A stretch of 64,000 bases of DNA, taken from contig CAJTEA010000004.1 in NCBI GenBank assembly GCA_910575265.1, positions 124,001-188,000 of the forward strand. Direction: 5' to 3'. Below, in pieces: positions 9,846 to 17,566 of this stretch. The notes under the pieces are model-generated. The model saw nothing but the letters and a program-made list of their open reading frames with translations. It was not told the origin of the DNA and did no database searches. Position numbers and translations under genes: made by a program. Numbering within the stretch: position 1 is the stretch's first letter; each line of letters begins with the position of its first letter. This stretch comes from Oscillospiraceae bacterium. GTDB lineage: Bacteria; Bacillota; Clostridia; Oscillospirales; Oscillospiraceae.

Positions 9846-9851
9846 ATTATA
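9846..9851 (-). promoter_or_regulatory. -10 element for the virD4-virB6-virB4 operon
   Basis: TATAAT on the minus strand about 50 bases upstream of the VirD4 start. No good -35 is seen at 16-18 bases, so an activator or weak basal expression is likely. The AT-rich 100-base divergent region also carries the elements for the giant secreted protein. Confidence 0.55.
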
Positions 9852-9930
9852 CATCATCCCGCTCTTCCGCGCTCCTGCCAATTTTGCGGTTAAGAAGCGG
9901 TTTTTGAAAAGCGATTGTTTTGGGTAAAAA

Positions 9931-9976
9931 TTTTTGATAGCATTTAATCATTATTTTTGATAGCATTTAATCGTTA
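9931..9976. repeat. Tandem 23-bp direct repeat, candidate regulator binding site
   Basis: Two adjacent 23-base units (9931-9953 and 9954-9976) differ by one base; each contains TTTTTGATAGCATTTAATC. A spacing of about two helical turns between identical half-sites is what LytTR and OmpR/PhoB-type activators use. The second unit overlaps the -35 position of a -10 like sequence (TTATAT, 9985-9990) that would drive the 1778-residue secreted protein at 10037, a class II activator layout. Genes for one regulator of each type lie within 15 kb. Binding is inferred, not shown. Confidence 0.6.
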
Positions 9977-10036
9977 TTGTAGAGTTATATCGGAAATGTT
10001 TTCCGGTTTCGCCATTACAACAGGGAGGTATATTCC

Positions 10037-13000
10037 ATGAAACGAGGTTTTTTCCGCGGATTTGGGTTTGTTCTTGTCCTGGCTCTGGCGCTGGGGGCCA
10101 TGACCTTCCCCGCCTCGGCGGACAACCTGGACAACAATCTGGCCAGCAAGGCCAGCCAGGCCCGCGCAAGGTTTGAGCTGGAAAACGGCGGCGAGATCAA
10201 GCGGGGCAGCAAGAGCGGACAGTATCAGCTCAACGCCGTGTCTCCTGTCAGCGGGAAGGATCTGTACGTGGTCCGTGCCCACTCCGCCAGCACATGCGAC
10301 GGAAATATCTACTTCTCACTGTACTACGAAGGGCCGGACGGCAAGCTCTATTACACCGAGGAAGTGGATTTTGACAGTGCCACCGAGGACTTCCTGGGCG
10401 TGAATGACGGCTTTCAGGAGGGGCAGACCAATTCCCTGTCCATCCTCCTGCCCCACCGGGCCCAGCGTATCCTGGGGGTCTACCTCTACAAAACCGGCGG
10501 GCAAGCCCTGGAGATCGATACCCTGACCATCGCCAGGGCAACCGGCCCCATTGAGGGCGCCCTTGAGGACGGCAGCGGGCAGCGCTTCCGGGGGTTCCAG
10601 GGGCAGTATGTGGCCTATACCACCGATATGACCACCTATATCAAAGATACCAACGAGCTGAACAGCAGCAAAAAGAACACCGGCGCCATCGTGTACACCG
10701 AATCCGTCCCCTCCAGCACTCACTCTGCCGCGCTGTCCACCTACGCGGTGGAGCTGGTGACGGGCAGCGACGGCTATGTGAACAAAGACGGCACTATCAC
10801 CATCAGCTACACCGACACCCTGGGCCTGTCCCACCAGCGCACGATCCGTTTCAGGGAGGGCTACGGGGCGGTCCAGCTCAATCAGAACGTGCAGGGGGCC
10901 GAAAAGGACTACAACCACACCATCACCTCCCCCTGGTTTGAAACCTCCGTCCGGGAAATGCAGGGGCTCTCATCGGGTTATGTGGGCAACTACTATACCT
11001 ATCAAAACGTATCGGAAACCTGCCTGCGGCCCTACACCGGCACCTGCTTTCTTCTCGTCATGCCCCAGAATATCGCCCAGATCAATTCCATCAACGTCAG
11101 CCTGGACGAGGATGACAGCCTGATCCTTCAGAGCATACGTCTGGTGGAGCTGGACTACCTGGGCGACGGAAGCAGCAACTACTGGAACGGAGGCTTCGGC
11201 CTGGAGCGCACCCGCCCCTGGTCAGGGCGGCTCCTCGCCGAGAGCGGCACCACCGAGGTCACCATCCTGGGACGGAACAACGTCAGCTTTACCGCCGGAG
11301 GCCTCCGCAACCTGATCAACTACCCCCAGGGCGAGGGCCCCTACCTGGACAACAGGGGCACCGGCGTGGGCGTGTCCATCCAGCTGGCAGACACGCTGGG
11401 CGCGGGCGCGGAGAGCTTTTTGGCCTGGAACGGCCGCGGCTACGGCAAAGAGGCCCGATTCGCCGCCAGCAGTCAGATGGACAGCCAGGCGGGGGAGGAC
11501 GCCAGACTGTCCTGGTACAATATGAACATCTTCCGTCAGGAGTGTATGACCCTCACCATCCGGTACCGGGACACCCGGGGTTCCACCCGGCAGGTGGATA
11601 TCCCCTTCTCCACCACTTATCTGATCTACCTTTTAAAGGAAAACCAGGGCAAGCTGACCGGCGGGAGCTGGGAGACCTGGATCTCCGGCATCTTCCAGCA
11701 GAACGAAAACGTGGCCCTGCCCATCCGGCTGGCCGAGTATAACAGCCTAATCAGCGTTCAGATGTCCTACGGCTCTGTTCCCGCCGGCTTCACCTCCAGC
11801 AACTCGGGCACGGTGGACACCAGAAGCGACCCCATCACCATAGAAAATATCTGCTTCTACGAGGGGGTTACCAGCACCAATTTCAACTGCAAATACGACG
11901 CGAAAAAGCTGGCCTGTATATTCCGGACCAGCCTGACCCCCGCCTACAGCTTCGCCGCCGCCTCCTCTCAGGGCCAGCAGCTCAACGGCGGCAGCAGCAT
12001 CTCCGCCTCTCTGGAGGACGGCCGGCTGGAGCCGGGCGCTCCCAAGGCCAGAGACTACTCCAACCAGTATCTGGTCCGGATCAAAACCGCCGACATTGAG
12101 ACATCGGGAACCACCGACCCCGTTACCCTCACCCTCAGCTATACCGACACCGCCGGAAACCGGCACACCACTACCGACTACTCCCTGTCCGCCCTGTCCG
12201 CCGATTTCTACGGCACCAGCTTCCGGCTGAAGGACTCCTACAGCGTCGCGGACCCCAAATTGCAGTATGACCGGCACATGCGCCGCAACTGCCGGTGCGA
12301 GTTTGTGGTGGAGCTGGACGATGTGGCCACCATCGACGCGATCACCCTGACCCTGGACGGCACCAACGAGTGGCAGATCGAATATGTGGAGGTCTACGCC
12401 CTGGAAAGCGTGGAGCAGCGCTATGGCGAGCGCTCCGCGGACGGCGGCGACACCGCCCACCTGTACTGGCGGCGGGACTTCACCGGCCGGCTGGTGGCCA
12501 CCGTCCGCCAGGATGTGCTTCTCTACGACCGGGCCAACCAGCGCACCATCAACTTCTCCCTCTTCGACGAGAACGGCGAGCCGGTCGCGCCGGACCTGCC
12601 TCTTCAGACAGAGGAGTATCTAACCAGCCTGCCTGACTCCATGACATATGAGGAAACCTTGAAAAATCTTGGGCTGGCCATCCCCAAATTTGTCTACCAG
12701 GTGGATGTGAAGGTGGCTGACCTGGAGGACGCGGGCAGCGGAAACTACTTCTATTTTCAGCTGGTCTTTGAAAACGGGACCAGCGGCGTGGTGCTGGCCA
12801 ACCAGCAGCTGGCCTCCGACTCCTTCCGCCGGGGGATCACTGAGTCCTTCCAGATCAAGACCACTCAAAATTATGGAAATATCCGCTCCGTGCGCGTCAT
12901 CTGCGATAACACCTCCTCCACCAGCAACGTGTTCGACAAGCTAAACATTGAGAACATCACTGTCACCCTTCAGGGCAACACCGGCGTCAGCCGCAGCTGG

Positions 13001-15373
13001 GTGGTCAGCCGGGTGGGCTGGATCGACATCACCTATATGGACGAGGGCTCTGAAAACGGCATCGACGGGCTGGACGATATCACCCAATCCGAGACGAACA
13101 ATGTGGAGGTGGTCAAGGAATTCCCCGTCACCGGCACCGCCACCGCCGTGGACCTGCTGTTCTGCATCGCCACCAGCAAGGACAGCGCCGGCGTAAGTCA
13201 GGACGGCGCCATGATGTCCGACCCCTTCAACAGCGCCCTGGGAGGCGGCCAATTCAGCGCTACCCTCTACTACCGGGACAGCAGCGGACAGCAGCAGTCC
13301 TATGCCTTTGACCTCACCGCCCAGATCAAAGCCTACAACGACACGGATAAGACCCATTGGCTCTACCGTCCCACCCACATGGACCGGTTCACGATCTCCC
13401 TGACCGATGTGCGGTCCATCACCGCTCTGGAGATCACCCGGTCCGGAGGCTCAGGGGTGTGGAAGATCGACACGGTCTCAGTCACCCAGGTGGGTGGTCT
13501 GGGAGAAGTCTTCCTCAGCCCGGTTCTGTCGGAGTTCTACCGGGAGCCCACCACTGAGACCGAGCTGACCCAGGGCACCAACGGCCAGCCGGTGTCCATC
13601 CCGGCCAATAACAACACCACTATCTCCTTCCAGGAGAATGTCATCGAGGTGCAGGCCGGGGAGGAGGACGCCAACTGGAGTACCTCCATCTCCCGCATCC
13701 CCGACGCCAGCAGCGAGACGCTGAACATCTACCTCTACCCCGGCACCCTGCTGGGCAAGACCTATACTTTCCGGGAGGGGGACCAGGTGACCGCCACTCT
13801 GGTTTACACCACCATCTACGGCGGTCGGCCCGTCCAGAACACCTTCCAGATCAGCTCACTGGGTGAGTTCAACGATACGCCGGTGCTTTACGCCAAAAAT
13901 CAGAATGTCAGCCTGATGTCGGCCATTCGGCTGCTGAAGCTGAGCAGTGGCTCCACCTCCACCCTGGGCCAGCCCATCATCAGCCACGCCATCATCGAAC
14001 GGGTGAAGGGCGGGGTGCTGCTGGACACCTACTACTTTGACATGGGCAACGTCGATTTGAGCTCCACCCAGCCCGAGGCCTCCATCTCGGGCAAGTCGCC
14101 GCTGTCCAACATGAATCAGGTGGCGCGCCTCCAGCTGGCCTCCGGCCAGTCGGCCAAGCTCACCCCCGAAATCAGCGACATCGCTGTGGCCCTGCGGTAC
14201 ACCACCGCTCTGGATCCCGCGGAGAACAAGACGGTGTATCAGTCCCCCTACTTCTATCTCACCGACTTTACCACCTCCACGGTAAACCCGGAGGGTCAGA
14301 CGGAGACGCGGCAGCTGTACAGCTCCATCTCCAGCGGCCAGATTGTGGACCTGCCCTTCGACATCGACGGCATCGGCGAGATCATCGGGCTGTCGGTGGT
14401 CAGCTCCGGGCCAAATGTCAGCTTCGACCGGGCCGTGGTGAACAACTATCTGGGCGACCCCCAGAACAACGCCGCCGCCAACCTGGACAGCAGCTGCTAT
14501 ATCTCCGACTCCTTCACCACCGGCTCCATCCCCATCTCCATGGCCGGGCAGGAGCAGCCTGTGGTCCCCGTCACCTTCCGCTTCGTCACGCCCGCCGAGG
14601 AGGTCGTGGCCGGCGCGGGCACCTTCGGGTCGGTCAACATGACGGTGGGCTATCAGGACTTCGACGGCGACAGCCGCACAGTCACCCTGGACAACATTGT
14701 CAGCTATCTGCCCGAGGGCGGCAGCTTTGCCAGCGGCTCCACCACCGAGTTCACCGTTCTGCTCACCGGAGCCAGGACAATCACCTCCCTGACCATTCAC
14801 GCCGCGGAGGACGCATGGTTTATCAACTCGGCATACGTCCAGTCCAGCCTGCCCGACGGCACCATCACCATGGGCGAGACCACTGTGAACAACTGGTCCA
14901 AGCTGGGCGGCTCCCTCACTATCGACATCCGGCCCGACTCCATGCGGGGCGACGAGGTCACCGGCAACCAGATGCTCACCTTCGCCGTCACCGGACGGGG
15001 CAGCCTGGCCGGCATAACCGCCAGCGCCGCCAGCGGCTCCGCCCTTCAGATCACCGCCTATCCCGGCGACACCGTGACCCTGACGCCCACCGTCACGGTA
15101 CAGGGCGAACCCGACGCCACCTGGACCTGGGTGCCCGGCGCGTATGAGAATAACCTGATTGTCAACGCGGACGGCTCGGCTCTCTTCTACATCAACGCCG
15201 ATACTCTGGCGGGAACCAGCTACACCTTCTCGGTCCACTGCGTGGGTGACCAGCGCCTGTCTGTCCCCATCACCATCGCGGTAGAGGATCCCCCGCCTGA
15301 GCCCGAACCGGAACCCTACCCAACTCCTGATCTGGACCCTGAGCCTGCCCCTGAGTCCACGCCCGAGTCCTAA
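10037..15373 (+). CDS. Giant secreted protein (1778 aa) with repeated PLAT/LH2-like beta motifs
   Basis: Start ATG 10037 follows GGGAGG at ideal spacing. A signal peptide MKRGFFRGFGFVLVLALALG ends at an ASA cleavage site near residue 29. The body is almost entirely beta-rich and Thr/Ser/Asp-rich. A pattern like I-x-x-I-x-L...W-x-I-x-x-V-x-V recurs near residues 145, 350, 770, 950, 1130, 1450 and 1585 (for example ITALEITRSGG with VWKIDTVSV), resembling PLAT/LH2 domains. The C-terminus is a Pro/Glu/Asp tail with EPEPEPYPTP and has no LPXTG motif or membrane anchor, so release or non-covalent attachment is expected. It is divergent from the T4SS operon. The role is unknown; an adhesin or sheath protein is plausible. 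Domain identity is my pattern reading only. Confidence 0.8.
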   Translation: MKRGFFRGFGFVLVLALALGAMTFPASADNLDNNLASKASQARARFELENGGEIKRGSKSGQYQLNAVSPVSGKDLYVVRAHSASTCDGNIYFSLYYEGPDGKLYYTEEVDFDSATEDFLGVNDGFQEGQTNSLSILLPHRAQRILGVYLYKTGGQALEIDTLTIARATGPIEGALEDGSGQRFRGFQGQYVAYTTDMTTYIKDTNELNSSKKNTGAIVYTESVPSSTHSAALSTYAVELVTGSDGYVNKDGTITISYTDTLGLSHQRTIRFREGYGAVQLNQNVQGAEKDYNHTITSPWFETSVREMQGLSSGYVGNYYTYQNVSETCLRPYTGTCFLLVMPQNIAQINSINVSLDEDDSLILQSIRLVELDYLGDGSSNYWNGGFGLERTRPWSGRLLAESGTTEVTILGRNNVSFTAGGLRNLINYPQGEGPYLDNRGTGVGVSIQLADTLGAGAESFLAWNGRGYGKEARFAASSQMDSQAGEDARLSWYNMNIFRQECMTLTIRYRDTRGSTRQVDIPFSTTYLIYLLKENQGKLTGGSWETWISGIFQQNENVALPIRLAEYNSLISVQMSYGSVPAGFTSSNSGTVDTRSDPITIENICFYEGVTSTNFNCKYDAKKLACIFRTSLTPAYSFAAASSQGQQLNGGSSISASLEDGRLEPGAPKARDYSNQYLVRIKTADIETSGTTDPVTLTLSYTDTAGNRHTTTDYSLSALSADFYGTSFRLKDSYSVADPKLQYDRHMRRNCRCEFVVELDDVATIDAITLTLDGTNEWQIEYVEVYALESVEQRYGERSADGGDTAHLYWRRDFTGRLVATVRQDVLLYDRANQRTINFSLFDENGEPVAPDLPLQTEEYLTSLPDSMTYEETLKNLGLAIPKFVYQVDVKVADLEDAGSGNYFYFQLVFENGTSGVVLANQQLASDSFRRGITESFQIKTTQNYGNIRSVRVICDNTSSTSNVFDKLNIENITVTLQGNTGVSRSWVVSRVGWIDITYMDEGSENGIDGLDDITQSETNNVEVVKEFPVTGTATAVDLLFCIATSKDSAGVSQDGAMMSDPFNSALGGGQFSATLYYRDSSGQQQSYAFDLTAQIKAYNDTDKTHWLYRPTHMDRFTISLTDVRSITALEITRSGGSGVWKIDTVSVTQVGGLGEVFLSPVLSEFYREPTTETELTQGTNGQPVSIPANNNTTISFQENVIEVQAGEEDANWSTSISRIPDASSETLNIYLYPGTLLGKTYTFREGDQVTATLVYTTIYGGRPVQNTFQISSLGEFNDTPVLYAKNQNVSLMSAIRLLKLSSGSTSTLGQPIISHAIIERVKGGVLLDTYYFDMGNVDLSSTQPEASISGKSPLSNMNQVARLQLASGQSAKLTPEISDIAVALRYTTALDPAENKTVYQSPYFYLTDFTTSTVNPEGQTETRQLYSSISSGQIVDLPFDIDGIGEIIGLSVVSSGPNVSFDRAVVNNYLGDPQNNAAANLDSSCYISDSFTTGSIPISMAGQEQPVVPVTFRFVTPAEEVVAGAGTFGSVNMTVGYQDFDGDSRTVTLDNIVSYLPEGGSFASGSTTEFTVLLTGARTITSLTIHAAEDAWFINSAYVQSSLPDGTITMGETTVNNWSKLGGSLTIDIRPDSMRGDEVTGNQMLTFAVTGRGSLAGITASAASGSALQITAYPGDTVTLTPTVTVQGEPDATWTWVPGAYENNLIVNADGSALFYINADTLAGTSYTFSVHCVGDQRLSVPITIAVEDPPPEPEPEPYPTPDLDPEPAPESTPES

Positions 15374-15381
15374 AAAAGTCC

Positions 15382-15410
15382 TTGCCAACCGTTTACCCAG
15401 ACGCTAAAAT
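15382..15410 (+). promoter_or_regulatory. Sigma-A type promoter for the LytTR gene
   Basis: TTGCCA (15382-15387), 17-base spacer, TAAAAT (15405-15410). It lies right after the stop of the giant gene and about 48 bases before the LytTR start, so this gene need not depend on the upstream promoter. Confidence 0.7.
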
Positions 15411-15457
15411 AGACCCAGCGCACGATACCATTTCCGGGGAAGGAGGTCCGCCGCCCC

Positions 15458-16225
15458 ATGCATATCGGAATATACACCCCCGATCCCCATTCGCTTGGGG
15501 AACAGGCGGCGGCGGTGGAAGAGCTGATCGAGACATCCTGTCTGAATCTCTCCCTCCATCTCTACTCCCGGCATGGCGACCTGATCGCCTCCCTCACCAA
15601 CCAGCCCCTGGACGTGCTTTTCTACCACATTGAAGCCGGCGGGGAGTTTGAGAACCGGGTGTGGGAAGTCCGGCGAATCATTCCGGGCTGTGCCCTGGTG
15701 CTGGTGGGCGACGACCCCCGGCACGCCGTCTTCGGTTACCAGGTGCGGGCGGAGGACTTCCTCCTCGCCCCCCTGGACCCGGAGGACCTGATCTCCTCCC
15801 TGGCTCAGCTGCTGCGCCGCCGGATGGAGGCGGAGGAGCAGTATCTTCCCGTAAAGGTGGGGGGCGTGTGGGGACCGTTGAACATGGCCCATATCCTGTA
15901 TCTGGAGTCGGCGGGCCACAGCCTCATCTTCCATATGGACGACGGCCGCCAGTTCCGCTCTATTTCCTCCTTCAAGGACTACCAGTCCCTGATTGACCTG
16001 AACCGGCACTTTTTTCGCTGCCACAAGAGCTACGTGGTCAACCTGAGCCACGTCACGGGCCTGGAGCAGAACAGCTTCACCCTGGACAACGGGGACACCG
16101 TCAACATCTCCCGCCCTTACCGGCAAATCACCCGCAGCTACTACGCCAGCTATGTCACCGGCCGCTACGACCGGGACGGCGCCCAGACCGTGACCGCCCG
16201 CCCCAGGGAGGAACAGCCGCTATGA
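15458..16225 (+). CDS. LytTR-family DNA-binding regulator with degenerate receiver domain
   Basis: 255 residues. The C-terminal half (about 135-235) is a LytTR domain: NMAHILYLESAGHSLIFH, then FRCHKSYVVNLSHV and ISRPYRQ, as in AgrA/LytR regulators. The N-terminal 120 residues have the length and order of a response-regulator receiver, but the catalytic residues are gone. The acidic pair is replaced by YTPDP, position 57 (normally the phosphorylated Asp) is His in LFYHIE, and the conserved Lys is Ala104 in FLLAPLD. It should therefore bind DNA without standard phosphorylation. The next gene follows 30 bases later, probably as an operon. A tandem-repeat site at 9931 is a possible target. Confidence 0.87.
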   Translation: MHIGIYTPDPHSLGEQAAAVEELIETSCLNLSLHLYSRHGDLIASLTNQPLDVLFYHIEAGGEFENRVWEVRRIIPGCALVLVGDDPRHAVFGYQVRAEDFLLAPLDPEDLISSLAQLLRRRMEAEEQYLPVKVGGVWGPLNMAHILYLESAGHSLIFHMDDGRQFRSISSFKDYQSLIDLNRHFFRCHKSYVVNLSHVTGLEQNSFTLDNGDTVNISRPYRQITRSYYASYVTGRYDRDGAQTVTARPREEQPL

Positions 16226-16255
16226 GAAACCAAATTTGCTTCAGGAGGTGTGAGC

Positions 16256-17431
16256 ATGGCCCTCTATGACCTCTACGCGGCGTATCGGGACCCCCGTCTC
16301 ACGCCGGAAGAACAGCGCGTTCTGGACACCGCCGGACAGCGGGACAGCGGCCCGCTGGCTCCGGAGACCGCCGCCCATATCGCCATCGCCATGGCTCGGG
16401 CAGAGAAGCAGTTCCGGGGCTTTCCCCCCATGCCGGAGGACAGCGGCATCGCCCTCCGCTTTCCCGGAGTGGACCCGGTGGGGCGGTACAGCGTGATTGA
16501 CATGAAGCTGGCCCGGCGGCAGGGACTGGCGGAGGCCGCCCTTCAGGTTCGGCCCGCTTCCACAAAGCAATTTGTCCAAGCCCTCCGGCAGACCGCGGCG
16601 GAGCGGCCCGAGCTGCGCCAAATCAACGACGCCATGCGCACCGCTGCCCGCCGCCACCGTACCCTCACCCGGGCTGGAAAGCTATGCTTGGACGGGGAGG
16701 GCCGCACCGTCCTCCGCCGTCAGGCCCGCTCTTTGGAGGCGGGAGAGGCGGTGGTGGACTACGACCTGTTCCTCCAGGGGCTGGAGTATGTCTCCGGCTC
16801 CAAACAGGGCCCCCTGCCCGGAGACGTGGAGGCCTTTTACGCCGGCCGGCTGGCCGTCCCCATCCCTCATGCGGTTTTGGACCAGTCCAGCGTACTGGTT
16901 CCCCCTGAAACCTTGACCGTGACCTTCCCTGATTTTCAGCATCGGCTGCTCCAGGTTCAATTTTCCGACCCGGAAAACTGGGGCAAGCCGCTCGACGCGC
17001 CCGACCTGACCCGTCCTGATCTGGACGCCCTGCTCCTGCCCTACGCGGCGGCGGCGGCGGACCGGACCCTGTCCGCCCTCTTCCCTGGCGGGGAGGAGGC
17101 CGGCCCGGAGGCGCTCATCCGGGTGGACGGCGTCTCCCTCCGGGAGCGGCTGGAGGCGGAGGGCCTCTCCTCCCCCACCCCCCGGCAGAGCCGGGAGCTG
17201 GCCTCCCAGCGAGTCTCCTCCGCCCTCATGGCGGGGAGACAGGTGGACGTCCGCCTGCCGGGCGGAACGGAGCCGGTCCCCATCGCCGGAACCGGCTTCC
17301 GGCCCGCGCCGGAGCAGAAGGACCTTCTGGCCGCCTGGGACCGGTGCTGCGCCAAGCAGGGCTTCCGCCGGGAGCCCCCTGCCCCCGTCAAAAGAGACAA
17401 GCCCCCCCAACTGGGGGGGCGCTCCAAATGA
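16256..17431 (+). CDS. Cytoplasmic protein of unknown family, short paralogue
   Basis: About 391 residues with no signal peptide or membrane segment. ATG 16256 has AGGAGG 7 bases upstream, better than the in-frame GTG at 16250. I do not recognise the family. It aligns over its whole length with the first 400 residues of the next gene's product. Shared blocks are YxxYRxxLTxxEQ, FPGxDPxG, PxTLTVxF, DPENWGK or NPENWGK, VDGxxxR, RxVSSxLMxG and a Trp-centred AWxRxxAKxG block. The C-terminus is short and basic, ending GGRSK. It lies between a LytTR regulator and its larger paralogue near T4SS genes. Export by the T4SS is a hypothesis only. A GC-rich inverted repeat (17401-17420) lies in its last codons. 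Confidence 0.7.
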   Translation: MALYDLYAAYRDPRLTPEEQRVLDTAGQRDSGPLAPETAAHIAIAMARAEKQFRGFPPMPEDSGIALRFPGVDPVGRYSVIDMKLARRQGLAEAALQVRPASTKQFVQALRQTAAERPELRQINDAMRTAARRHRTLTRAGKLCLDGEGRTVLRRQARSLEAGEAVVDYDLFLQGLEYVSGSKQGPLPGDVEAFYAGRLAVPIPHAVLDQSSVLVPPETLTVTFPDFQHRLLQVQFSDPENWGKPLDAPDLTRPDLDALLLPYAAAAADRTLSALFPGGEEAGPEALIRVDGVSLRERLEAEGLSSPTPRQSRELASQRVSSALMAGRQVDVRLPGGTEPVPIAGTGFRPAPEQKDLLAAWDRCCAKQGFRREPPAPVKRDKPPQLGGRSK

Positions 17432-17434
17432 ACG

Positions 17435-17468
17435 AACCTCTGCTGGACAGACCGGCGGAGGTTTTTTT
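17435..17468 (+). terminator. Rho-independent terminator
   Basis: AACCTCTGCTGG pairs with CCGGCGGAGGTT (with G-T pairs) and is followed by a run of seven T. It ends the LytTR / short-paralogue transcript. Confidence 0.85.
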
Positions 17469-17566
17469 CATTCCAAATTGACCGTTCCAGTGCAAAAACG
17501 TGGCTTTTCTTTCCCCAGATCCCAGAGTAAAATAACATTATCCAATTGAAACAGGAGGTACATACT

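Noticed and set aside
13856-15388. Long minus-strand frame opposite the giant secreted protein
   Set aside because: No ribosome site or family; the plus strand has the signal peptide and regular beta repeats.
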